Origin: Candidatus Hydrogenedentota bacterium
Lineage (GTDB): Bacteria; Hydrogenedentota; Hydrogenedentia; Hydrogenedentales; CAILVY01
Length of the DNA: 42,613 bases
Reading direction: 5' to 3'
NCBI GenBank assembly: GCA_903837785.1
Contig: CAILVY010000066.1
Span: forward strand, 1 to 42,613
Shown here: positions 24,701-32,901 of the stretch, piece after piece
Numbering within the stretch: the first letter of the stretch is position 1
How the letters are laid out: each line of letters opens with the position of its first letter
Made by a program: the position numbers and the translations under genes
Notes under the pieces: model-generated
What the model was told of the DNA's origin: nothing
What the model saw: the letters and a program-made list of their open reading frames with translations, nothing else
Database searches by the model: none

Positions 24701-25418
24701 CCGTCGACTCCCCAACCAGCAGCCGCATCGGATACGTCCCCGGGCCAACGCCCGCAACCAGCGCAACCCCTAGGAACTGAAACGCCATGGCTGTCGTTGC
24801 CGCCATCGGCACGGTCCCGCTCCCATACATGAGCGGCGTGCCGTAGAGATAGCCCAGAAGAACCGTGCTCCCCGCCAGCACAGTCAGGATGCCAAGCATC
24901 GAGGCACAGAGGTCGAGCCTTCCGGCACACCGCGTCCCCGGCCTGCGCCGGAGCAAGATCAACGTGCCCAAACCCGCCAGCACAAAGACCGCCCCCGTCG
25001 CCGGCGACATATGGCCGATGGGCACTCCGCCCAGTTCGCCGGCATCGGGAAACAGCTTCTTCTCGAAGACGAGATCCGCCCCAAGGCAACTCCCCACAAA
25101 ATGAAGGGAACACAGCGTCGTGACGAGCAATATCATTCCAGTCAGCACGGCCCGACCGGTGCCTTGCCAAAGCTTCCGGGCCTGCCCGAGCTGGGCGAAG
25201 CAGAGCACCAGAAAGAAGATCGCCGTACTGGGGGCCATGGGAATGTAATTGGGGCGAATTCGCCCCAGAAAATGCAGTTCGGGAAAATAGCCGATCAGGC
25301 CGGCCACGGCGATCAGAGCCGCCGCCGCAGCGCCAAGCACTGTCGTGAGTCGGAACCGGCGCATCGTCCTCTGGCTGAATCCGTCAGCAGCGGAGTCAAG
25401 CACATTGTCCGTCGTCAT
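21720..25418 (-). CDS. Membrane-bound multi-PAS sensor histidine kinase
   Basis: 1232 residues from the ATG at 25418 (AAGGA nine bases upstream; a GTG at 25466 is possible but has a poorer site). About seven to eight transmembrane segments fill residues 20-310, followed by five PAS-type segments with ITEQK/VTERK linkers to about residue 945. The kinase core has phosphorylatable His964 in GIAHEINTP and a C-terminal ATPase domain with NMIVNAAHAI, IADTGPGI, FFTTKEVGRGTGQGLA. The last PAS contains a cysteine motif, C869-X12-C882-X2-C885, that recurs in the next kinase upstream and may bind metal or a redox cofactor. No receiver is attached, so it likely phosphorylates one or more of the receiver proteins around it. 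The kinase core is closely similar to that of the gene ending at 25507. Confidence 0.92.
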   Translation of the reverse strand: MTTDNVLDSAADGFSQRTMRRFRLTTVLGAAAAALIAVAGLIGYFPELHFLGRIRPNYIPMAPSTAIFFLVLCFAQLGQARKLWQGTGRAVLTGMILLVTTLCSLHFVGSCLGADLVFEKKLFPDAGELGGVPIGHMSPATGAVFVLAGLGTLILLRRRPGTRCAGRLDLCASMLGILTVLAGSTVLLGYLYGTPLMYGSGTVPMAATTAMAFQFLGVALVAGVGPGTYPMRLLVGESTAARLSRALLPLTMAVMVLQCLLSRVAADSTALDDALLLAALLIVSWTIMAGLVARVAHSIGRSIDALNTQLRRGEEQHRVILETAMNGFWQTDAVGRLLEVNEAYCRMSGYTAQELLTKRISDLEADERSEETALRIERIRAQGEERFETRHRRKDGGLFDVEVNVQYRPVDDGRFVVFLQDVTERKRAEQVLHDREEVLRVMTGATHSAFLMMDERGRISFYNPAAEGIFGWTAEEAMGRDLHELLVPVRYRSDYAAYIEQFRLAGEGPAVGGTIELTALRRDGSEFPVEVSLSSVELHGMWHAVGVVRDISERKKSEEELRFRNVLLSTQQETSLDGILVVDEAGTLLSFNQRFVEMWNLSPEVIASRSDETALKSVLVNLEDAEQFLESVRRIYENREASSHDEVCLRGGRIFDRYSSPMCGDKGRYYGRVFYFRDVTEQKSMLNTLQQSEERYRTLFRSSQDAIMTLEPPSWRYTAGNPACVAMFGAANEREFTSCGPWELSPERQPGGQCSSALAAERIESAMREGRLFFEWRHRRLSGEEFPATVLLTRVEIGDHAFLQATVRDITEQKQMEETLRASEEKFRQIVDSMGLGVTLVGTDLRIIEMNRQMRKWFPGVDLNHSPTCHASFNDPPAAERCRTCPAVETFQDGQMHEGTIVLWRTGGARTMKVISSPIHDQSGHVVAAIETIEDVTEKLRMESELAQAQKLESVGRLAAGIAHEINTPTQYVGDNLEFLQMACGNLANLAKVVPAVLAATGDSALPPGLLSEARRLLEMANLHYVTEQVPRALEQSIEGVGRIATIVQAMKEFSHPGMAEKTPVDLNQCILSTATVSRNEWKYVADLVLDLEDGLPQVSCFPGDFNQAILNMIVNAAHAIADVVGEGGEKGTITVSTQQRDAWVEVRIADTGPGIAEEIRGQIFDPFFTTKEVGRGTGQGLAIARHVIVEKHGGSLVVESVAGKGAVFVVRLPLGDSGKDIVSGTTGRMAR

Positions 25419-25506
25419 GAGCACACGTCCTTGTTCTGCCCGGCAGAGGGCCGTCAACGCTCCCACCCCGTTCTTCGAGGGGAAGCCCTACGGCTTCAGC
25501 GGGGTC

Positions 25507-27510
25507 TCACGCATCAACCGGCAACCGGACGATGAACGTAGTCCCAGTTCCGGTCTCCGTCTCAAAGTCGATGGTGCCCCCGTGCTTGTCCACCACCACG
25601 CTGCGCGCTATGGCCAGGCCCTGGCCGGTGCCGCGGCCCACCTCCTTCGTCGTAAAGAAGGGATCAAAGATCCGCTCCCGGATTTCTTCCGGGATCCCCG
25701 TGCCGCTGTCCGAAATCCGGATCTCCGCCCAAGGCCCGAGCCGCCGCGTAGTCACGACAATTCCTCCTCTGGATCCCGAACCCTCGCCTACCGCGTCGCT
25801 TATGGCGTGGGCCGCGTTTACGATCAAATTGAGGAAGACTTGATTGAGTTCTCCGGGCAGGCACGAGACCAGCGGCAATCCGCTGTCCAAGTCCGTCTTC
25901 AGATCCGCCACATATTTCCATTCGTTGCGAGAAACCGTGATCGTGCTGTGAAGACACTGATTCAGGTCCGCGAGCGTCTTCTTGGCGGCCCCGGGATGTG
26001 AAAACTCTTTCATGGCGCGCACGATCGAGGAGATCCGCTCCAGACCCTCCACCGACTGCTCCAGTGCGCGCGGAATCTGGTGGATGAAGTACTCCAGCTC
26101 CCCGTCTGCAGCCATCCCCTTGGCTTCATTCAGAAGCACCGCCGTCTCAGGATCCGTGGAAGTAGCACCCGACAGCTTCAACAGAAGGTTGGCCAGCCCG
26201 ATCATTCGTCCACTGGCCAATTGCAGAAACTCGATATTGTCCCCCACGTACTGGGCAGGCGTGTTGATCTCGTGCGCAATCCCGGCCGCCAGACGCCCGA
26301 CGGCTTCCAGGCGCTGCGCCTGGCTCAATTCGCGGGCTATCCGGAGCTTCTCCGTGATGTCCCCGTACGTCGCAATCGCGGCCGTGACCCGCCCCTCGCG
26401 ATCATGGATGGGCGACGCAATGATCCGCAGGCTGTGCGCGCCATCCTGCCGCGCCATAGAGACGACATTCTCGTGGACCTCCCCGTCGCGCAGCGTCTCC
26501 GTAACCGGGCATCCCTTACACGGCGCAGTGCAGCCTACGGCCGGGAAAAGCGCATGACACAAGGGCAATTCGGACTCGGAATGTTGCGCCAGTTCGGGCC
26601 ACCAGTCCCGCATCTGATGATTTGTCTCAAGAATATGCATGTCGCGGTCGACCAGCAGCACACCGATGGCCATGCTGTTGACCATCTGCCGGAACTTCTC
26701 TTCGGACGCCCGAAGCGCCGCCTCAGTCTTCCGGGACTCCGTGATGTCCCGTGCCACAAAGAGCCAGCCGACGGGCTTCCCCTCCTTATCCCCGAGTTGC
26801 GACGCGCGGATATTGAAGAAACCCTCCCATAAGCCCTGTTCCGGAATCGAAAGGCTCTCCCCGTTCTTCGGCGGCCGGAATGGGCACTCCTCGGCCCCGT
26901 GCGAACCCGAACACAACGCCGCATGGGCATCGTGCCCCGAAAGGCCCCCCAGGATTCCCTCCGCGTGCGCGGCCATTGCCTGATTGCATCGCACGATCCT
27001 GCCCAAGAGATCCGTGACAAGAAGATGATCGGGCGAGGCGTCAAACGTGGCCTGCCACTGCTCTGCCACCGCGGCCATGTGTTCGGCATGACGAGTGGCC
27101 CGCCGATAGGCCACCGCCCGGTGGATGACCTTCGCCAGGAGATGCGGGTTGCAGGGTTTCTCCAGGAAATCAAACGCGCCCAGTTTCATCGCCTTCACGG
27201 CACGGCTGATGTCGCCCGTACCCGTGAGAACAATGGGGATTGTATCCGCGTGACGCTGCTGAAGGGTCGCCAGCATCTGAAATCCGTCCACCTCCGGCAT
27301 CTCAAGATCCAACAGCGCCACGTCGAATTCGCGCTCGCTGAGCGTCTTGAGCGACGCGCTCACGTTGTCCTCACTTACGCATTCGTAGTTCCTGTTGCGC
27401 AACTCCCGGCAGATCACCCGAAGCAGATCCGCATCGTCATCTGTGACAAGGACACTCCCCAGTGTTGTGTCCGCGCATCCCCCCAAAGGCGTGGTCAATG
27501 AATCCTTCAC
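25507..27510 (-). CDS. REC-PAS-PAS-histidine kinase
   Basis: 667 residues from a GTG overlapping the upstream stop as GTGA; GGGAG lies six bases before it. N-terminal receiver with Asp68 in LLDLEMPEVDG and Lys in LEKPC; two PAS segments (about 150-260 and 270-390); kinase core with His413 in GIAHEINTP; and an ATPase domain ending with FFTTKEVGRGTGQGLA. The second PAS has C318-X8-C327-X3-C331-X2-C334; the first has an isolated Cys200/Cys209 pair. The receiver at the N-terminus suggests that it is an intermediate in a phosphorelay, receiving from an upstream kinase. No membrane segment. Its core and last PAS are closely related to the membrane kinase next door, indicating duplication. Confidence 0.93.
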   Translation of the reverse strand: MKDSLTTPLGGCADTTLGSVLVTDDDADLLRVICRELRNRNYECVSEDNVSASLKTLSEREFDVALLDLEMPEVDGFQMLATLQQRHADTIPIVLTGTGDISRAVKAMKLGAFDFLEKPCNPHLLAKVIHRAVAYRRATRHAEHMAAVAEQWQATFDASPDHLLVTDLLGRIVRCNQAMAAHAEGILGGLSGHDAHAALCSGSHGAEECPFRPPKNGESLSIPEQGLWEGFFNIRASQLGDKEGKPVGWLFVARDITESRKTEAALRASEEKFRQMVNSMAIGVLLVDRDMHILETNHQMRDWWPELAQHSESELPLCHALFPAVGCTAPCKGCPVTETLRDGEVHENVVSMARQDGAHSLRIIASPIHDREGRVTAAIATYGDITEKLRIARELSQAQRLEAVGRLAAGIAHEINTPAQYVGDNIEFLQLASGRMIGLANLLLKLSGATSTDPETAVLLNEAKGMAADGELEYFIHQIPRALEQSVEGLERISSIVRAMKEFSHPGAAKKTLADLNQCLHSTITVSRNEWKYVADLKTDLDSGLPLVSCLPGELNQVFLNLIVNAAHAISDAVGEGSGSRGGIVVTTRRLGPWAEIRISDSGTGIPEEIRERIFDPFFTTKEVGRGTGQGLAIARSVVVDKHGGTIDFETETGTGTTFIVRLPVDA

Positions 27511-30500
27511 GTGCGGCTCCCCTCCCCTGGTACCTCATCCAGCGCATGCCGAACTTTGCGAAGCAGTGCGTCCGGTGAATAAGGCTTCTGTATCAACTCG
27601 ATTCCCGCGCTCAACGCGAAATCTGCATCAAATACGTTCGTGCTATAGCCGCTTGTCAGCAGGAACCGAAGGCGGGGACATTCTTTGCGCAGTACATCGT
27701 GGAGCGCCTTTCCACCCATCTTCGGCATGACCAGGTCCAGAAGGAGAAGGTCGATATGCTTCTCCGATTGCTGGAAGAGCGAAAACGCCTCCTCCCCGTC
27801 GGCCGCCAGCAGAACCGTGTACCCAGCCTCTTCCAGGATCCGCACGGCCAGTTTCCGCAAGGTCTCGTCGTCCTCGGCCACGAGTATCGTTTCCGTGCCG
27901 CCCCGCGCCCGCGACAACAACTTCGGGCCCACCGCCGCGGCCGAACGTTCGACACTCGGCAAGTACACCTTGAACGTGCTCCCCTTGCCCACCTCGCTGT
28001 AGACCTGAAGCATGCCCTGATGCTGCTGCACAATCCCGTAGACCGTGGCCAGGCCAAGCCCTGTGCCCTTCCCCGATTCCTTCGTCGTGAAGAAGGGCTC
28101 GAAGATCCGGGACCGCGTCGAAGCGTCCATCCCAACGCCGCTGTCCGTGACACTCAGCAATACGTAGCGGCCGGGCGAGGCCCAGGCATGTGCCCCGCAA
28201 TACGCATCGTCCATCACCACGTTTTCCGTCTCAATGGCCAGAACGCCGCCCTGAGGCATCGCGTCACGCGCATTGACGCACAGATTGAGCAGCACCTGTT
28301 CCATCTGCCCCCGATCCGCGTGGACGGTGCCCAAACGCCGGCCCTCCAGGATCCGCACCTCAACGTCCTCGCCGATGATGCGCCGTATCATCTTCATCAG
28401 GCCCTGGACCACATCGTTGAGTTCAAGATCCTCCATCTCCAGGATTTGGCGCCGGCTGAAGGCCAGCAACTGCCGCGTCAGCCCCGCGGCCCGGTCCGCC
28501 CCTTTCGCAATCTCTTCCGCGAATTCGCGCGTCTCGTCCCCCTCGGGCAGACTGTCCAGCAACATGCTGCTGTAGCCCACCATGGCCTGAAGGATGTTGT
28601 TGAAATCGTGCGCTACCCCGCCCGCCAACTGGCCCACCGCCTCCATCTTCTGCGCCTGACGATACTGCTCTTCGATGCTCCTTTGCTGCGTAATATCCTC
28701 TTCAATGGCAAGAAAGTGCGTGGTCCGTCCCGAGGCATCGCGAACGGGAGAGATGTACGCCCGCTCCCAGAAAAGCGTGCCATCCTTCTTTTTGTTGTGG
28801 AACTCGCCGCGCCATTCTCCGCCCGCAAGGATCGTCTTCCACAACCTTTCGTAGCCGTCCGGGGGCATCGCGCCCGATGTGAGCACGCGCGGATTCTGTC
28901 CACGCACTTCCTCGAACGTGTATCCGGTGCTTTCCGTGAATTTCGGGTTAACGTACTCGATGTTCCCCTGAAGATCCGTAATCACCACCGATGTCGGGCT
29001 CTGGTTCACCGCCATCGAAAGCTTTCGAAGTTCCTCCTCCGCACGTTTCCGTTGCGTGATGTCCCGCACAAACACCTGAACCGCCGGCGCCCCTTCATAG
29101 TCCACGCTGCGCCCCACCGTCTCGATGTGGACCTCCGTCCCGTCGGGACGCATCAACCGCGTCTCCCGCAACGGCAGAAACGCCCCCAGCATCCCTTGCC
29201 GGATGCGCTCCGCGACCCCGGCGCGCTCGTCCGGGTGAATTACGTCAAGAAGGCCCTTCTTCCGGAGTTCCTCAAAGGAACTCAGCCCGCACAGTTCAAC
29301 CGCCACGGAGTTCGCATAAAGGACTTCCCCGTCGCGGTACACCACGATGGCGTCCGGAGCCGAATCCACCAGCGCCCGGTAGCGCCCCTCACTCTCGCGC
29401 AGTTTCTCCAGCGCTCGCTTGCGCGGTGTAATGTCGCGGCCGTACACATTGGCATATCCGGATTCGGTGATCGGTGCCAAGATCAGCGAATAACATCCCT
29501 CCTGTAAATTCAGTTCAACTTCCCGGTTTGCCCGCGCCGCAAACGCTTCGGACAGCCACTCCCGCCAGGGAGCGGGAACCAATTGTCCCACCGCCAGCTT
29601 CACATGCGACAAGAGCGGCGCAGCCGAGCAATTGGCGTACAGAAGAACCCCGCTCTCCGCAATCCTGAGGACAGGCGACGGATTCTCGTCCGTGAACCGC
29701 GCCAGGGCCTCCAACTCCGTGCGCGCGTGGTCCCGTTCCGCTCGGGTGCGCAACGTCAGAATGCCGTACGCCAGGTCGTCCGCCATCTCCATGAGGAGCC
29801 TCACCTCGGCTTCGTCAAAGGCGTTGGCCTGGCAGGCGTATATGAGCAGGGCGCCGAACACGCGCTCCGGAGAGCGCAACGGCAGCGAAATGACCGACAG
29901 ATAGCCATAACTCGCGGCGGCTTCGCGCCACGGGGCAAAATCAGGATCGCTTTGCGTGTCCCGGGTAAACACCGGTTCTCCGCTTCGGATCGATCTTCCG
30001 GCGGGGCCCCTCCCCAGGGCGGTTCCATCCCACCTCACCCGTATCTTCTCGATATACCCGGGCGTGTCGGCGTACCAGGCCATCGGCCGCACCGCCTTCG
30101 CATCACTGTCCTCGGAAAAGCCCGCCCACGCGAGCCCGTACCCGCCAATCTCGACAATAGTGCTGCAGACGCGATTGAGCAAGTCCTTCTCATCCGTCGC
30201 GCGAATCAACGTCTCATTGCATTCGGAAAGGATCCGCAGCGCCCGGTTCAGGCGGCGCATCTCTTCTTCCGATCGCTTGCGTTCGGTGATCACATCGAAT
30301 ACCGCGACGAAGTAGCCCTTTTCCGGACAGTACGCCGAGACAGAGAACCACATGTGAAGGGACGCAACAAATCGGTCGAATCGCTCCGGCACGCCCGTCG
30401 TGGCGACGCGGCCATAGACTTCCAGGAGTTCCGGATCCCGCTCGCGAATCCCGGGAATCACCTCCGAAACCTTCTTCCCCGCCACATCCTTCAAGCCCGT

Positions 30501-32429
30501 CTGAGCCTCAAACGCCGCATTAACCTCAAGATAGACGAAGTCCTTCGCATGGCCCTCGTCATCAAACAGCATCTTGCAGTAGGAGAAGCCGTTGATCATG
30601 TTCGCGAAAAGCGACCGATAGTGCGCCTCGCTTTCCTGTGAAGCGCGCTGCGCTTGACGCTGAGCCAGCGCGATGGCGAACTGATCCGCCGCGTTCTCCA
30701 GGAAGTTCAGGAGGTCAGGCGTGAAGCGCCCCTTGGCACGGTCGTCCAATTGCAGCAGGCCGACCGTTTGCCCTCCCGTCCGCAGGGGAATCAGCGCCAC
30801 GGATTCAAAACCCTCGGAAACGCACCGATTTCGGGCCTGCGGCCGATGGATCGCCTGGGGATACTCGGACTTCAAGTCAGAGATGCTGTTCGTCCAGAAC
30901 GTCCCACGCTCGGTGCAGAAGGGCCACTCCGGTCGATAGCGCCCGTTCAGAACATCCCCGCAGGAACAGGCAAGCGTTGGGCGCCCCTCGCTGTCTCGAA
31001 GAAGCTCCCCGTTGCAATCCCGCGTGCACAGCGACCGCTCGGCCTCGATGAATTCCGCCGTCAACCCCCGGGTCTCGTAATACGGAAAGTCGTCTCCATC
31101 ACGCAGTCGGACACCCACCGCCTCGCATCCCGTCCATTCGTGCAGGAGCGACGTCAGGCCCTTCACAAGGCCCCGAACGTCGCTTTGCGCGTTCAGAAGA
31201 TGAAGCAGCTTCACCGTCGTTTCGCGCTCGTGATGATGACGTTGCTCCTCGGTTACATCCCGGAAAAAGGCCTGTACCACGCTTTTTCCGCCTATCTGGA
31301 TCACGTTGGCCTTAATCTCAACATGCTTCAGCTCGCCCGACTTCGTCAGCAGTTCCGTGGGCAGCGTATCGCCCCGCCGGTCCGTGCGGTGTCGCTCAAA
31401 CGTCTCGGAACTCCCCGCATTGGGTTCCCGGGACGGATGCAGCAGTGCCTGATTCTTGCCAATCAGCTCGTCGCGCGAGAACCCCGTCAACTGCTCGAAC
31501 GCGCGATTGCAGTCGAGGATCTCCCCGCTCTCCGCATCCGCCAGGCCAATCCCCTCCGTCGCCTCATCAAAAAGCCTGCGGTATTGCTCTTCGCTCTCCC
31601 GAAGCGCCTCCTCCGAACGCTTTCGTTCCGTGATGTCCAGCACCGTCCCCACAAGACTCGTTGCCCGAGCCTCCGCCCCCTTCCCATCAAATGTCGCCAC
31701 CCCGTGCGCTTCCACCCAGCGCATCGAACCATCCGGGAAGTTGACCCGATACTCCGACGAATAGGGCTTCGGATCACTCGGGTCCAGCGCCGCCTCCACC
31801 GCCGCCCAGACCCGCGGAAGGTCCTCGGGATGCAGGCGGGCGAGAATCTCGTCATTGGGGCATTCATACCCCGAAACGCCGAAAATCTCCTTGTAGCGAT
31901 CGTCCCAGGATGCCATCCGGGTGGCTGGGTCGTAGTGCCACCAGCCCATGTGCGCCGCATCCAGCGCCAGTTGCCGCTGTTGGGCCAGCGTATTCCGCTC
32001 CTGTTCGGCCCGTTTGCGCGCACGGCGCTCATTACTCTCGCGCAGCGCCCGACCGATGGCCGGGCTCAGCCGAACCAACCGGTCCTTCAGCAGATAGTCG
32101 CTGGCCCCCGCGTGAATGGCGCGCACCGCGAGTTCTTCGCCAATCGTGCCCGAGATCAGGATGAAGGGGAGGTCCACGTCGTGCGCCTTCACCACATCGA
32201 GCGCATCGAATCCCGTGAAGCGCGGCATCGAGAAATCGGACAGGACAATGTCCCAGGACTGTGACGACAGCGCCGCCTGCAGATCCGCGGCGTTATCCAC
32301 CCGCATCCAGTGAAGCGCGTGCCCGGCCCGATCCAATTCGCGCACCACGAGCCCCGCATCGAGTTCCGAATCCTCCACCAGCAGAACGCTCAGCGCCCCG
32401 CCGCCCGACGATGTTCCGCTCACGCTCAT
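27507..32429 (-). CDS. Very large hybrid sensor kinase: REC-PAS2-GAF-PAS-GAF-PAS3-HisKA-HATPase-REC
   Basis: 1640 residues, no transmembrane segment. In order: N-terminal receiver (about 12-130, Asp65 in LSDFSMP); two PAS; a GAF with a cysteine-rich stretch (CTRDCNG, then ACSCGDV, then FCTERG); a PAS; a second GAF; three more PAS; kinase core with His1274 in GGVAHDFNN; ATPase domain (CVNARDAMPQGG, DSGVGM, GKGTGLGLATVYG); C-terminal receiver with Asp1565 in LLDLVMPKMGG. Two receivers flank nine or so modules, so phosphate can in principle enter and leave this protein. Many cytosolic inputs are integrated; no ligand can be named. Stop overlaps the next gene (GTGA); the start is one base from the upstream stop. 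Confidence 0.93.
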   Translation of the reverse strand: MSVSGTSSGGGALSVLLVEDSELDAGLVVRELDRAGHALHWMRVDNAADLQAALSSQSWDIVLSDFSMPRFTGFDALDVVKAHDVDLPFILISGTIGEELAVRAIHAGASDYLLKDRLVRLSPAIGRALRESNERRARKRAEQERNTLAQQRQLALDAAHMGWWHYDPATRMASWDDRYKEIFGVSGYECPNDEILARLHPEDLPRVWAAVEAALDPSDPKPYSSEYRVNFPDGSMRWVEAHGVATFDGKGAEARATSLVGTVLDITERKRSEEALRESEEQYRRLFDEATEGIGLADAESGEILDCNRAFEQLTGFSRDELIGKNQALLHPSREPNAGSSETFERHRTDRRGDTLPTELLTKSGELKHVEIKANVIQIGGKSVVQAFFRDVTEEQRHHHERETTVKLLHLLNAQSDVRGLVKGLTSLLHEWTGCEAVGVRLRDGDDFPYYETRGLTAEFIEAERSLCTRDCNGELLRDSEGRPTLACSCGDVLNGRYRPEWPFCTERGTFWTNSISDLKSEYPQAIHRPQARNRCVSEGFESVALIPLRTGGQTVGLLQLDDRAKGRFTPDLLNFLENAADQFAIALAQRQAQRASQESEAHYRSLFANMINGFSYCKMLFDDEGHAKDFVYLEVNAAFEAQTGLKDVAGKKVSEVIPGIRERDPELLEVYGRVATTGVPERFDRFVASLHMWFSVSAYCPEKGYFVAVFDVITERKRSEEEMRRLNRALRILSECNETLIRATDEKDLLNRVCSTIVEIGGYGLAWAGFSEDSDAKAVRPMAWYADTPGYIEKIRVRWDGTALGRGPAGRSIRSGEPVFTRDTQSDPDFAPWREAAASYGYLSVISLPLRSPERVFGALLIYACQANAFDEAEVRLLMEMADDLAYGILTLRTRAERDHARTELEALARFTDENPSPVLRIAESGVLLYANCSAAPLLSHVKLAVGQLVPAPWREWLSEAFAARANREVELNLQEGCYSLILAPITESGYANVYGRDITPRKRALEKLRESEGRYRALVDSAPDAIVVYRDGEVLYANSVAVELCGLSSFEELRKKGLLDVIHPDERAGVAERIRQGMLGAFLPLRETRLMRPDGTEVHIETVGRSVDYEGAPAVQVFVRDITQRKRAEEELRKLSMAVNQSPTSVVITDLQGNIEYVNPKFTESTGYTFEEVRGQNPRVLTSGAMPPDGYERLWKTILAGGEWRGEFHNKKKDGTLFWERAYISPVRDASGRTTHFLAIEEDITQQRSIEEQYRQAQKMEAVGQLAGGVAHDFNNILQAMVGYSSMLLDSLPEGDETREFAEEIAKGADRAAGLTRQLLAFSRRQILEMEDLELNDVVQGLMKMIRRIIGEDVEVRILEGRRLGTVHADRGQMEQVLLNLCVNARDAMPQGGVLAIETENVVMDDAYCGAHAWASPGRYVLLSVTDSGVGMDASTRSRIFEPFFTTKESGKGTGLGLATVYGIVQQHQGMLQVYSEVGKGSTFKVYLPSVERSAAAVGPKLLSRARGGTETILVAEDDETLRKLAVRILEEAGYTVLLAADGEEAFSLFQQSEKHIDLLLLDLVMPKMGGKALHDVLRKECPRLRFLLTSGYSTNVFDADFALSAGIELIQKPYSPDALLRKVRHALDEVPGEGSRT

Positions 32430-32430
32430 T

Positions 32431-32901
32431 TCACTCTCCGGTTACAGGACGGATGTCGGGCGTCTGATTCAGCAACAGCCAGTACAGGCCCACTTGCGTC
32501 ACCGCCTCGACAAACGATTCAAACTCGACAGGCTTGACAATGTAACTGTTCACCCCGATCTCGTAGGACCGCGCTATGTCCCCTTCTTCCCGCGAAGAGG
32601 TCAGCACCACAATCGGAATGGCCCGCGTGCGCGCGTCGTTCTTCAACTGACGCAGCACCTCGTGTCCGTCCACCTTCGGGAGTTTCAGGTCCAGCAGGAT
32701 CAACTGCGGAAGCTCCCGGGGCGAAGCGCTGTTCTCCCCATCGCCGCCGAACAGATACTCCAGCGCCTCCGCTCCATCCTTGACCCAGGTGAGGTCATTG
32801 GCAAGATTCCGCTTGCGCAGCGCGCGCATCGTCAACTCGGCGTCTTGCGGATTGTCTTCGATGAGCAGGATATCGACTGGATGTGCATGAGGGATATTCA
32901 T
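32431..32901 (-). CDS. Single-domain response regulator, CheY/Rcp1-like
   Basis: 156 residues from the ATG at 32901, which overlaps the upstream kinase stop as ATGA. A longer open frame to 33234 would sit inside the kinase gene. It is a stand-alone receiver: acidic residues Glu15/Asp16, phosphoacceptor Asp71 in [11 protein letters not shown], Thr/Ser in VVLTSS, and Lys in YIVKPV. The insertion after the third strand ([16 protein letters not shown]) is typical of the Rcp1 group that partners with phytochrome-like and PAS kinases. It is the probable phosphate acceptor of the hybrid kinase encoded immediately upstream and may shuttle phosphate to the multi-domain kinase downstream. Confidence 0.93.
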   Translation of the reverse strand: MNIPHAHPVDILLIEDNPQDAELTMRALRKRNLANDLTWVKDGAEALEYLFGGDGENSASPRELPQLILLDLKLPKVDGHEVLRQLKNDARTRAIPIVVLTSSREEGDIARSYEIGVNSYIVKPVEFESFVEAVTQVGLYWLLLNQTPDIRPVTGE

